Shown here in pieces: positions 1 to 12,506 of a stretch of DNA of 64,000 bases. The translations under genes and the position numbers were made by a program. Source of the DNA: Mimachlamys varia (taxonomy: Eukaryota > Mollusca > Bivalvia > Pectinida > Pectinidae); NCBI GenBank assembly GCA_947623455.1, contig OX392536.1:5699282-5763281 (forward strand). The letters run 5' to 3'. Position 1 is the first letter of the stretch; every line of letters starts with the position of its first letter. The notes beneath the pieces are model-generated. The model worked only from the letters and a program-made list of their open reading frames with translations. It did not search any database and was not told where the DNA came from.

Positions 1-3000
1 GTCACTCACTGGTGTAATTAGACTGTCACTCACTGGTGTAAATAGACTGTCACTCACTGGTGTAAATAGACTGTCACTCACTGGTGTAATTAGACTGTCC
101 CTCACTGGTGTAATTAGACTGTCACTCACTGGTGTAAATAGACTGTCACTCACTGGTGTAATTAGACTGTCACTCACTGGGTTTCTAGACTGTCATTCAC
201 TGGTGTAAATATACTGTCGCTCACTGGTGTAAATAGACTGTCGCTCACTGGTGTAATTAGACTGTCACTCACTGGGTTTCTAGACTGTCACTCACTGGTG
301 TAAATAGACTGTCGCTCACTGGTGTAATTAGACTGGCACTCACTGGTGTAAATAGACTGTCACTCACTGGTGTAAATAGACTGTCCCTCACTAGTGTAAT
401 TAGACTGTCACTCACTGGTGTAAATAGACTGTCACTCACTGGTGTAATTAGACTGTCACTCACTGGGTTTCTAGACTGTCGCTCACTGGTGTAGATAAGA
501 CTGTCGCTCACTGGTGTAAATAAGACTGTCGTTCACTGGTGTAAATAGACTGTCGCTCACTGGTGTAAATAAGACTGTCGTTCACTGGTGTAAATAGACT
601 GTCACTCACTGGTGTAAATAGACTGTCACTCACTGGGTTTCTAGACTGGAGCTCACTGTTGTAAATAGACTGTCGTTCACTGGTGTAAATAGACTGTCAC
701 TCACTGGTGTAAATAGACTGTCACTCACTGGTGTAAATAGACTGTCACTCACTGGTGTAAATAGACTGTTGCTCACTGGTGTAAATAGACTGTCGCTCAC
801 TGGTGTAAATAGACTGTCGCTCACTGGTGTAAATAGACTGTCGCTCACTGATGTAAATAGACTGTCGCTCACTGATGTAAATAGACTGTCGCTCACTGGT
901 GTAAATAAGACTGGCGCTCACTGGTGTAAATATACTGTCACTCACTAGTGTAAATAGACTGTTGCTCCCTGTTGTAAATAGACTGTCACTCACTGGGTTT
1001 CTAGACTGTCACTCACTAGTGTAAATAGACTGTCGCTCACTGGTGTAAATAGACTGTCGCTCACTGGGTTTCTAGACTGTCACTCACTAGTGTAAATAGA
1101 CTGTCACTCACTGGTGTAAATAAGACTGTCACTCACTGGTGTAAATAGACTGTCGCTCACTGGGTTTCTAGACTGTCACTCACTGGTGTAAATAGACTGT
1201 CGCTTACTGGTGTAAATAAGACTGTCGCTCACTAGTGTAAATAAGACTGTCGCTCACAGGTGTAAATAGACTGTCGCTTACTGGTGTAAATAAGACTGTC
1301 GCTCACTAGTGTAAATAAGACTGTCGCTCACAGGTGTAAATAAGACTGTCGCTCACTAGTGTAAATAGACTGACGCTCACTTGTGTAAATATACTGTCAC
1401 TCACTAGTGTAAATAGACTGTTGCTCACTAGTGTAAATAGACTGTTGCTCACTAGTGTAAATAGACTGTCGCTCACTGGTGTAAATAAGACTGTCGCTCA
1501 CTTGTAAATAGACTGTCCCTCACTAGTGTAATTAGACTGTCACTCACTGGGTTTCTAGACTGTCGCTCACTGGTGTAAATAGACTGTCGCTTACTGGTGT
1601 AAATAAGACTGTCGCTCACTGGTGTAAATAAGACTGTCGCTCACTGGTGTAAATAAGACTGTTGCTCACTGGTGTAAATAGACTGTCGCTCACTGGTGTA
1701 AATAGACTGTCCCTCACTAGTGTAATTAGACTGTCACTCACTGGGTTTCTAGACTGTCGCTCACTGGTGTAAATAGACTGTCACTCACTGGTGTAAATAG
1801 ACTGTCACTCACTGGTGTAAATAGACTGTTGCTCACTGGTGTAAATAGACTGTCGCTCACTGATGTAAATAGACTGTCGCTCACAGGTGTAAATAAGACT
1901 GTCGCTCACAGGTGTAAATAAGACTGTCGCTCACAGGTGTAAATAGACTGTCACTCACTGGTGTAAATATACTGTCGCTCACTGGTGTAAATAGACTGTC
2001 ATTCACTAGTGTAAATAGACTGTCGCTCACTGGTGTTAATAGACTGTCGCTCACTGGTGTAAATAAGACTGTCGCTCACTGGTGTAAATAAGACTGTCGC
2101 TCACTGGTGTAAATAAGACTGTCGCTCACTGGTGTAAATAGACTGTCACTCACTGGTGTAAATAGACTGTCCCTCACTAGTGTAATTAGACTGTCACTCA
2201 CTGGGTTTCTAGACTGTCGCTCACTGGTGTAAATAAGACTGTCGCTCACTGGTGTAAATAAGACTGTCGCTCACTGGTGTATATAGACTGTCGCTCACTG
2301 GTGTAAATAAGACTGTCGCTCACTGGTGTAAATAGACTGTCCCTCACTAGTGTAATTAGACTGTCACTCACTGGGTTTCTAGACTGTCGCTCACTGGTGT
2401 AAATAGACTGTCGTTCACTGGTGTAAATAGACTGTCACTCACTAGTGTAAATAGACTGTCACTCACTGTTGTAAATAGACTGTCGCTCACTGATGTAAAT
2501 AGACTGTTGCTCACTGGTGTAAATAAGACTGTCGCTCACTGGTGTAAATATACTGTCACTCACTGGTGTAAATAGACTGTCGCTCACTGGGTTTCTAGAC
2601 TGTCACTCACTGGTGTAAATAAGACTGGCGCTCACTGGTGTAAATAGACTGTCGCTCACTGGGTTTCTAGACTGTCACTCACTAGTGTAAATAGACTGTC
2701 GCTCACTGGTGTAAATATACTGTCACTCACTAGTGTAAATAGACTGTTGCTCACTAGTGTAAATAGACTGTCGCTTACTGGTGTAAATAAGACTGTCGCT
2801 CACTGGTGTAAATAGACTGTCCCTCACTAGTGTAATTAGACTGTCACTCTCTGGGTTTCTAGACTGTCGCTCAATGGTGTAAATAGACTGTCGCTCACTG
2901 GTGTAAATAAGACTGTCGCTCACTGGTGTAAATAAGACTGTCGCTCACTGGTGTAAATAAGACTGTCGCTAACTGGTGTAAATAGACTGTCCCTCACTGG

Positions 3001-5158
3001 TGTAAATGGACTGTCCCTCACTAGTGTAATTAGACTGTCACTCACTGGGTTTCTAGACTGTCGCTCACTGGTGTAAATAGACTGTCACTCACTGGTGTAA
3101 ATAGACTGTCACTCACTGGTGTAAATAGACTGTCACTCACTGGTGTAAATAGACTGTCACTCACTGGTGTAAATAGACTGTTGCTCACTGGTGTTAATAG
3201 ACTGTCACTCACTGGTGTAAATAGACTGTCACTCACTGGTGTAAATAGACTGTCACTCACTGGTGTAAATAGACTGTCACTCACTGGTGTAAATAGACTG
3301 TTGCTCACTGGTGTTAATAGACTGTCACTCACTGGTGTAAATAGACTGTCACTCACTGGTGTAAATAGACTGTCACTCACTGGTGTAAATAGACTGTCAC
3401 TCACTGGTGTAAATATACTGTTGCTCACTGGTGTAAATAGACTGTCACTCACTGGTGTAAATATACTGTTGCTCACTGGTGTAAATAGACTGTCACTCAC
3501 TGGTGTAAATATACTGTTGCTCACTGGTGTAAATAGACTGTCACTCACTGGTGTAAATATACTGTTGCTCACTGGTGTAAATAGACTGTCGCTCACTGGT
3601 GTAAATAGACTGTCACTCACTGGTGTAAATAGACTGTCACTCACTGGTGTAAATATACTGTTGCTCACTGGTGTAAATAGACTGTTGCTCACTGGTGTAA
3701 ATAGACTGTCACTCACTGGTGTAAATAGACTGTCACTCACTGGTGTAAATAGACTGTTGCTCACTGGTGTAAATATACTGTCGCTCACTGGTGTAAATAG
3801 ACTGTCGCTCACTGGTGTAAATAGACTGTCACTCACTGGTGTAAATAGACTGTCACTCACTGATGTAAATAGACTGTCGCTCACTGGTGTAAATAGACTG
3901 TCGCTCACTGGTATAAATAAGACTGTCACTCACTGGTGTAAATAGACTGTCGTTCACTGATGTAAATAGACTGTCACTCACTGGTGTAAATAGACTGTCA
4001 CTCACTGGTGTAAATAGACTGTCGCTCACTGGTGTTAATAGACTGTCGCTCACTGGTGTTAATAGACTGTCGCTCACTGGTGTAAATAGACTGTCGCTCA
4101 CTGGTGTTAATAGACTGTCGCTCACTGGTGTTAATATACTGTCGCTCACTGGTGTAAATAAGACTGTCACTCACTGGTGTAAATAGACTGTCGCTCACTG
4201 GTGTTAATAGACTGTCGCTCACTGGTGTAAATAAGACTGTCACTCACTGGTGTAAATAGACTGTCGCTCACTGGTGTAAATAAGACTGTCGCTCACTGGT
4301 GTAAATAAGACTGTTGCTCACTGGGGTAAATAGACTGTCGCTCACAGGTGTAAATAAGACTGTCGCTCACTGGTGTAATTAGACTGTCGCTCACTGGGTT
4401 TCTAGACTGTCGCTCACTGGTGTAAATAGACTGTCGCTCACTGGTGTAAATAGACTGTCGCTCACTGGTGTAAATAAGACTGTCGCTCACTGGTGTAATT
4501 AGACTGTCACTCACTGGTATAAATAGACTGTCACTCACTGGTGTAAATAGACTGTCGCTCACAGGTGTAAATAGACTGTCGCTCACAGGTGTAAATAGAC
4601 TGTCACTCACTAGTGTAAATAGACTGTCGCTCACTGGTGTAAATAGACTGTCACTCACTGGGGTAAATAGACTGTCACTCACTGGGTTTCTAGACTGTCA
4701 CTCACTGGTGTAAATAGACTGTCACTCACTGGGTTTCTAGACTGTCATTCACTGGTGTAAATAGACTGTCGCTCACAGGTGTAAATAGACTGTCACTCAC
4801 TGGTGTAAATAGACTGTCACTCACTGGGGTAAATAGACTGTCACTCACTGGTGTAAATTAGACTGTCACTCACTGGTGTAAATAAGACTGTCGCTCACTG
4901 GTGTAAATAAGACTGTCGCTCACTGGTGTAAATAGACTGTCACTCACTGGTGTAAATAGACTGTCGCTCACAGGTGTAAATAAGACTGTCGCTCACTGGT
5001 GTAAATAAGACTGTCGCTCACTGGTGTAAATAGACTGTCACTCACTGTCGTAAATAGACTGTCGCTCACTGGGTTTCTAGACTGTCACTCACTGGGGTAA
5101 ATAGACTGTCCCTCACTAGTGTAAATAGACTGTCCCTCACTAGTGTAATTAGACTGTC
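1..5158. repeat. 24-bp minisatellite array (about 215 units, left-truncated)
   Basis: Head-to-tail copies of a unit close to CTCACTGGTGTAAATAGACT plus GTCA. The common length is 24 bp; 25-bp variants carry AAATAAGACT and 23-bp variants carry GGGTTTCTAG instead of GTGTAAATAG. The array runs off the left edge and stops abruptly near 5158 in unique AT-rich DNA. Between about 3040 and 3945 nearly all units are exactly 24 bp, so frames stay open on both strands for up to 295 codons; this is a by-product of a unit divisible by three. Two 120-bp blocks starting at 3181 and 3301 are identical five-unit higher-order repeats, followed by 48-bp dimers, so local unequal exchange is recent. Confidence 0.97.
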
Positions 5159-6741
5159 TGGTTTTTGGATGGCAATTATGTTGTATTTGATCTGATAATT
5201 AGAAAGACAAGGCAACATCTGTACTTATAATGTACATGGTAATAAGGCAAACTATGCAAAATATAATCAACAATAGCAATTGATGGGACCATGAAAAAAT
5301 GTTAACTACAATTTAACATTTCACACACCTAAAAGCTCAATTTATGAAAATTATACTATATAATAGTAGTAATGCATTTTAACTTACATTTTTTCCTGGT
5401 GATCTTCCATATACCTCTGAAAACATGCATAATATCATACATTAAAAAAATTGTGAAGCCTCGCAACAACTTTATAGAAATAAAAGTGAATTTAAATAGT
5501 CAAAATATACTGCATATTATAAAGAAAGAATTCCTCAGAATTAGTCCAGTAAATTTATGATTTAACCCCAAACTAATTGCAACAGAATTTATTCTTTCAT
5601 TTTTTGGTTGATGAGCATCATACTTATAATGGAAAAAAAGTCCTAGAAAATCCAAATAGGGGAAAATGGTTTTTTGGCCTTCTAAAGGATCAGAAAAATT
5701 AAGAAAATCACACGTATAACCATATTTGAAGTCTAATATCTACCTCAATTGTAACACTGGACATATGGATTTAATAGTATGTAAAAACCAACTAATATAG
5801 AAAACAGATACGTTGATATTTTCCACCCAAGGTATTGTATTGAAGAAAAAAAGAACTGTAAATATGGCTGAAAAGAATTTTTCACAAGACTATTTTGGTT
5901 TTTCTTTTAAATCTTTTCAAATTGAGAGAATAATATTAATTAATATCAGTATCAATGTCAGGCTTTATTTAATTTCTTAAAATATCAATTTAATTTACTC
6001 AATGATCAATTGTACATTCGCATACGAAAAAAAATATCAATCATCAAATCTTACAAATTGTGCTAAATGGATGATATTTTATGTCCAAATCGAACAATCT
6101 ACCTATTTCTGAAGCATATAAGTTGAATAAGGGCAAGCAATTGAATTAAAGCATCTTATTTCTATTCATGTATGAGCACCATGTAACTGCTAAAACTAAT
6201 TTGGGTATGATGAGTTTACAAATGTGGCCAAGTTTTGATGGTGAGAACTCCACCCCATGCATATTTTGCTCAATCCTTGAAAAATGGCAAAGTCCACGAT
6301 TCTGAACAACACAAAATGGATTTTTTTCCTCATTTGTTTTTCAATTAACAAATGACTTTGCCAGTAAAGCTGCCTTATATGTATGTAAATACTGAACTGT
6401 ATTTGAAGTTTAACATTCATACTACTTCACAGCTTTATCAAAAATTTTGTATCTCCAATGCGTTGTTATATGGGGGGGGGGGTGGGGGGAAGAACAAAAT
6501 TTGATTTGTTCAAATATAAAATACTATTTTGATTTGTTCAAATATAAAATACTATTTCAACCTTAATTCCATTTCGTCAAAAGGGGCATGTTATGGTAGT
6601 AATTCCTACCAAAAGTGTTGGCAATCGTATCTAACATAAAAAATATACACTAATTTTCGTTATTCAAAATCATGAAATATCAACTTTATTTATTTTTCAA
6701 CAATTATGAAACAAGCTTTACAACTTATATTAATCACTCTT
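5159..6741. other. AT-rich intergenic DNA, no gene seen
   Basis: No frame with a recognisable protein and no splice-bounded exon was found. It holds a poly-G run near 6471-6488 and a short direct duplication of an AAATATAAAATACTATTT segment at about 6510-6560. Confidence 0.6.
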
Positions 6742-6914
6742 GTTGGCCTGGATGTTAGCGCGCGAGGGGTCTTATTGTGGGAGGAAACCGGAGTACCCGG
6801 AGAAAATCCACATGGTCGGGCAGGTGACCCCATACCTTTTCACGTCTGATCGGGGAATCGAACCCCGGCCGCCTTGGTGAAAGGCAAGTGCGCTATCCAC
6901 TGCACCACCCGACC
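6742..6914 (-). mobile_element. tRNA-derived SINE
   Basis: Read on the minus strand from 6914, the copy opens with a tRNA-like head: an A-box-like GGTGCAGTGGATAGCGC and a B-box-like GGTTCGATTCC. It is followed by a conserved body containing CTCCGGGTACTCCGG and TTTCCTCCCACA. Animal SINE superfamilies with a shared central domain (for example MetaSINEs) have bodies of this kind; the exact family is from memory and not certain. A diverged relative in the same orientation lies at 39575-39760. Confidence 0.75.
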
Positions 6915-7779
6915 ACCCATATGGACTTTGCTATTTTCAGCAGCTCAGTCAAAATTGCACGAAATGAGGATTTGATCAACCTGAATTGGTTCACTATTTC
7001 TAGAAGTCTTCCCAAGATGACATTTCTGTTAAGAAAAGTATGCATAGAAAATAATTTGATGACTTTTAAGCATAGTCTTTTGATGTTATCTAAATACAAG
7101 CTACATAAAATGAGAAGTTGTTCAATTTGGACCTCCGAATATCTCAAAATTAGCGCAACCGGTCAAATTCGAAGGTTCATAAATGTTTAGGAGTGAAAAC
7201 AAAATCTCTGATATAAAATTATGAATTACAGATTACCTACAATGCAATTAAACTAAGCTTGAATGGATATTTATCTTGATTATTAGTACACATATTTCCT
7301 TTACTAAAAATGTCAAACGAAGCCATTATCGTTATGTTAAAGATGAATATTAGCCATATTGACAGGTCAATATTCCATTGAACTCAATTAGACCGTATTT
7401 ATTTTTTAACACAATTGTACTGTAGTTTGGTTGGTCTTGTCATACTGTTAAATCCATATGTCCAGTATTACAAATGGGGTAGATATTACACTTCAAATAT
7501 GGTTAAGCATGTGATTTTCTTACCTTTTGTGGTTCTTTAGGAGGCCAAAAAAACACTTTCCCCCATTGGGATTTTCTGTGACTTTTTTCTGTTACAGTAT
7601 AGGTACCCACCATTCAAAAAATATACAAATAAATTCTGTTGCAATTTTGTCACGGTTAGGCCTATATTTTGGCTAATTTGACTGGACTAAATATGTTCAG
7701 GTTTGGCCAACAGTATAAATTTAATTATGAGACAGATGTACTTTTTAATCAAGTAATAATTTATTTCCATGAAAAGTTC

Positions 7780-8168
7780 TTAAAGGCCCAATATACGTAA
7801 CTTTCGGCAAAACTTGAAGGGAAAATCAAGCCTAATAACTTATTATATTTATAGATTTAGCTAAGATTAACTGATATCAGCAATATTCAAGATGAATTCT
7901 TTCGCTGTTACCGGTACAGCAGCAGTTGAAACACAGTATTTGTAAACACGCGTCCATTTCGAGCCGTCTTCTACCTTCGGTTTGTTGTTGAAGTGGGCCC
8001 CACCTGAATTATTTTCAATTCTTTGGATTTTTTTTGTGAAGAGTTTCTTGTTAGTTACCGCTCAGGTTTACTTTGTTTTAGGCTTTTTTTTGCATGTTTA
8101 TCAACTGGATTTTATTTCAGAATTTTTCAGAATCACGAAAATTTCCCTGAAGTTACGTATATTGGGCC
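7780..8168 (+). mobile_element. TTAA-flanked MITE, copy 1 (family A, about 388 bp)
   Basis: The copy begins TTAA-AGGCCCAATATACGTAAC and ends with the inverted match GTTACGTATATTGGGCC. The right TTAA is mutated here but intact in copies at 10273-10666, 20466-20853 and 51125-51515. TTAA target duplications are the hallmark of piggyBac-type transposition. No transposase frame is present, so this is a non-autonomous element. Confidence 0.85.
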
Positions 8169-8270
8169 ACTGGAGCTGGTGCACTAGAAAGACAAGGTTC
8201 TCAAGCTTATATGTCAAATCATTTTTATGAATCTTTATTAAAATTTTCATCAAAGTGGCCTGTCTGGCTA

Positions 8271-8344
8271 GTCTGAAGGGTTCTGACTCTATAATCTGCT
8301 GAAATGTTGGGACGGCTAGTAGCTAGAGTCAGAACCCTTCGGAC
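8271..8344. repeat. Short inverted repeat (hairpin)
   Basis: Arms GTCTGAAGGGTTCTGACTCT and AGAGTCAGAACCCTTCGGAC pair almost perfectly around a loop of about 34 bp. A related arm occurs near 45485-45505, so this is a small dispersed fold-back. Confidence 0.7.
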
Positions 8345-8474
8345 TTTGTCTGACCAACCTACAGTAGACAAATTACAACAAGAGAGAACCCTTTTTAATA
8401 AAGATGCTTTTTTTTAATAATAAAAAGAAGAATCAATAGAGGCCAAAAGGAACTTAAGTTATCTTTCAGAGACC

Positions 8475-10093
8475 TTAAAGAGGCATCACGGTAAAACTAT
8501 ATTTTTTTATGCTTATTTAGAATTATTGTATATATGAATTAAATGTATACTCTTGTGGAAAATTAATGGGCGGTTTACGTTGAAATATGTTCTCAAAAAA
8601 TTGAATTAATAATTAAAAAAGGGAATCACTATTCGTTGATCAACGATTTGGACATGTAAATTTTTTTGCATCACATATGATAACGCATGCGCATAACAAG
8701 CTACATCGGTAAACAAAAAATGGCGATCCGTGTGACCTACATGTAACTACTAAGCGAAAAGTGGCCGAATGGTCAAACTTTAACGTAAGGATTATATTAC
8801 GGAAGCATAATGAGGGATGGAAAGTATTCAAGGGAGAGACTAACAGCCCAATTGTTTGCATGTTACAGTTTTCTTCTGGATAGCCGGTGACACAGTTTTG
8901 ATTTGGTTTTGGGGCCTCCCAAGGGATAACTCTTTCATTCCTCTGTTACATGAAATGCGTGTGTAAAACTTGAAAGCGTGTATTGTAATATTCCAGTAAA
9001 ACGGCATTATTGAATTATATTGCTGAAGAGAAAGACCTTTTCACATACAAGAAAAACCGTATTGGGGTGTTACGTTGTAAAACGTCGGTATAGGGTGATT
9101 GAGTTTAATGTATACAGTTTCAATTTGGACAAAATTAATAAATTTATGTCATCATGTGCGGATAAAAAATTCTTGTCATACCTAATCTATAAAATACGGA
9201 TTATACAAATATTATTGGGTTTGGACCCCGGTATTAAATTTGATATGAATAAAAATATATGCATTATATAAGTGAAGTCATTAATTCATAAAAAAAAAAA
9301 ATCATATACATATATGTCCCATGTCTGCAGTTGTGTTAAAAAAGTTAACGAACCTTTAAATTTACATAAAAAAAAAGTAAAATAAATCATAACATATATA
9401 AATGGATTAAGTATTGGACATTTATCTTCTCGACAAGTTCCAAATTTGATATATATATATACATGTATTCTACACGTTTAGTGCGTGGTGCGCCATATGA
9501 GTGCACGGACTTCCGTGATACATACATAATTGTAAGTGTTAAAGTATGTTGACGCTGAAAGTTGGATAGATTTTAGATGAATATATAGATAATCTGAAAA
9601 AAAATCTTCAAGACATCGAGTTGTATAAAAAAAATCGGAATCATTTCATTTTATTTTTGTACTTTTCAATGCATGCACACCTTTTGTGAAATGGTTCTAA
9701 ATGAGGATTCGTGAAGATAACTTTTTACAGAAATTAAGGTTTGCCCAATGGTTGTCATCGTCGGAAACCCACATGACACTGTTAAACGTAAATGTGATTC
9801 AATAAATTTATACACGGACTTTGTGTCTGGTTCATCATCGGACGTACATGTATATATACATTACGCGTCCCCTCTTGGGCCCCTTCGTCAAAGTGACCGA
9901 GAACGCTGTCGCCTGACGCGTGATCAGCGCTATTTTTATCGGGCTTTCCCGAGGAATGCAATTTTGCAAGTGGCTAATAAACACATTTTGAGTGGACTTT
10001 GAATATTGAAATAACAGGAAAATGTATCTGGTAGTGCAGACAGCATGTACATTCAAGAACTTCATTGTAGACTTCCCCGGGATGCCCCTTTAA
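8475..10093 (+). mobile_element. TTAA-flanked DNA element, copy 1 (family B, about 1.6 kb)
   Basis: Starts TTAA-AGAGGCATCACGG and ends GGGATGCCCCT-TTAA, so the ends are inverted repeats with TTAA at both sides. The whole length is repeated in inverse orientation at 40909-42696, which fixes the boundaries. Relative to that copy this one lacks about 150 bp around 9790-9800. Small frames occur inside but none resembles a transposase; they are shared by both copies because the DNA is shared. Probably a non-autonomous piggyBac-like element. Confidence 0.85.
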
Positions 10094-10272
10094 TTTCATT
10101 GGACTTATTAATAGTAATATTTTAATAATATTGACATTGATCTTCGACCTTCAGACCTAAAGAGCAATCCCAAACATGGGGAAAACTTTAAAAAAAACAC
10201 TTTTTTTTGATAATTGAATGAATTCTTAGAAACAGACATGTATATCTATATATATACATGACTATTACCTGT

Positions 10273-10666
10273 TTAAAGGCACAATATACGTAACTTTCGG
10301 CAAAACTTGAAGCGAAAATCAAGCCTAGTATCTTATTATATTTATACATTTAGTTAAGATTAACTGATATCAGCAATATTCAAGATGAAATCTTGCGTGG
10401 TTACAGGTACAGCAGCAGTTGAAACACGGTATTTGTAAACACGGGTCCATTTGAACTGTCTTCTACCTACGGCTTTGTTGTTGAAATGGGCCCCACCTGA
10501 ACTATTTTCAATTCTTTGGATTTTTTTTGTCAACAGTCTCTAGTTAGTTACCGCTCAGTTTTATTTTGTTTTAGGCTTATTTTCGCATGGTTATCAACTG
10601 GATTTTTTTTCATAATTTTACAGAATCCCCAAAAATTTCCCAAAGTTACGTATATTGGGCCTTTAA
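10273..10666 (+). mobile_element. TTAA-flanked MITE, copy 2 (family A)
   Basis: Both ends carry TTAA (10273-10276 and 10663-10666). The flanks ACCTGT-TTAA and TTAA-GTCATACAGCATTTC are found joined without the element at 11441-11475, so an unoccupied copy of this target exists 0.8 kb downstream. That shows directly that TTAA was duplicated on insertion. Confidence 0.93.
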
Positions 10667-11409
10667 GTCATACAGCATTTCACTGACAAATGGTGGTGTT
10701 TTTCATTTTTCCACCAGATCAAAAAGGTTTAGACAATACCGGGAATAATGAATGAAAATATACACCTTAATTAACTTCTTCAAATTGTAACATCTCCATC
10801 ACAAGGATTTGATTTAATTACCTACAAATTAAAGGCCATTCAGTAAGTGCTATTACCAATATCCACTGTGGAAACGCAAATGTTTAGTTCTACATTTCAA
10901 CTACAATTCTTCAAAGCATCTCTTCTTAGCAGAAATGCACATTTGCAATTGCACCATCCATGACACCCATGTAGAAGCTGTACGGTTGTCTTCCATTCAC
11001 AGGATATGGAAAGACTAACATAAAAATCCTTGTGGCAACTCAGTGGCAATTTGTTTTTTACTTTCCAGATAAAGTTATTTCAACTTCCACACACATCGAT
11101 GAAATGATAGCCTTACTCTTTCTTACTCATTGATACCAACACTCATTTAAACAAGCTGTCATACCTGCATCCATATCTTCAACGCATCCCCTTGAAGCCA
11201 TCGCTGTACAGTACCTGCAATATTAAAAGCATGTTTTTCATTTTTACTTTTCAAAGGAAAGATTTAAATTGTTCACTATCTAAATTCAAATCAGGCGATA
11301 AGGAACTAAAATGTTTTCAGACCGTTTGCTGGTTTTAACAATCCAAAAAAAACCTAGATTTTATCAAGATCAAAATTAATGCAGGATTTCAATAAGGAAC
11401 ATGATCAAG

Positions 11410-11478
11410 AAATGTATATCTATATATATATACATGTATTACCTGTTTAAGTCATACAGCATTTCACTGACAAATGGC
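11410..11478. repeat. Duplicated segment: empty target site for MITE copy 2
   Basis: The stretch with TATATCTATATATATA, ACCTGTTTAA and GTCATACAGCATTTCACTG repeats the sequences that flank the MITE at 10273-10666, but with a single TTAA (11447-11450) and no insert. Confidence 0.9.
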
Positions 11479-12384
11479 TTTTTTTTCATGTATATCTATA
11501 TATTTTTCTGAATTTCCTCTTGAAAATTCCCAATTCAGATGCTTGAATTTTTTTTTATATAAAATGAAATATTTATTCCAGGCTGTAAATGCGGTTTATT
11601 GAGTACTGGCAGTGCTTTGAATAGTAATTTAGAAAAAAAGTAAAGTTGTTATAATAGTGTTTGTCAAAATATCCCAAGATAGCCGTTATGTTGATCAATT
11701 TTTCCCAATTTGATCTCAGGGTCTGATTCCCAAAAACCAAAGATAATTAGCCCTGCAGTAACATGTCCTGGGAAAAGTTAGCCCTGACCAAGATCTACCA
11801 GCAATCGTGAATATAAATTAACTGTGCATACTCTTTGAAACTATAATTGTTAAATATAATAAAAAATTTTTTTTAAAAAAATAAGTGTCAAGCAATAGAC
11901 AACTTTGTGTTTTACAAATGTACCAATTTATTTGAATTTCCTAGCATTTAATCGTGGAGCACAGTTTCATTGGCCAAGAATGTAAAATGTGATCTCTCGA
12001 CCCCTCTTTCAGCATGTGGACCCCCATTGCTGACAGCGATCTAGACGCTATTTGGGGTCTATATAGCCCCTCTAGCTGTCTTCTGGAGGCAAACCAACCT
12101 TCATTAAAATAATATACCAGGTATGGATTATGATGACCATCCCCAAAGGTCTTTGATGACCAAATTTGTTTGTATCCAACATAAGGGTTCAGAAGTAGTA
12201 GCATTTTAAAGAAAACTTTCATTAAAGTTCTATTTTTTGGACTCTTTATCTCCAGGAGTTGAACCAACCTCAATGTCCTATCCAAATGTTGTTTCACACC
12301 AAATTTGGGTAAAAGTTTATGTTCAGCAGATGGTGCACAGCCATGGTCAAAGGAAGCAAAATTGCTATAGGTTATTCTGATCCT

Positions 12385-12409
12385 TTAGGTCATGAGTATC
12401 ATGACCTAA
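12385..12409. repeat. Perfect short palindrome
   Basis: TTAGGTCATGA, three bases, TCATGACCTAA: an 11-bp perfect inverted repeat containing AGGTCA half-sites. A similar imperfect hairpin follows at about 12415-12442. Confidence 0.75.
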
Positions 12410-12506
12410 CACCTTTACGTCATGAGTCTCGTGACCTAACAAAGAGGCCCTACGGGCCTTAACGGTCATCTGACTATACAACGTATATGATTTTGGTTGT
12501 TTATTA

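Noticed and set aside
3042..3945. Open frames of 295 and 254 codons on opposite strands
   Set aside because: Both come from the 24-bp unit, divisible by three and free of stops in those frames. They end where 23- or 25-bp variants occur.
1..5158. CRISPR-like look of regular short repeats
   Set aside because: Units are contiguous with no unique spacers, and the host is an animal.
9020..9271. Conserved small protein shared by 9020-9271 and 41854-42147
   Set aside because: Both lie in copies of the same transposon; similarity is expected from shared DNA, and no protein family is evident.
11941..12297. 118-codon minus-strand frame
   Set aside because: No recognisable domain, no splice context, and it sits beside a tandem repeat region.
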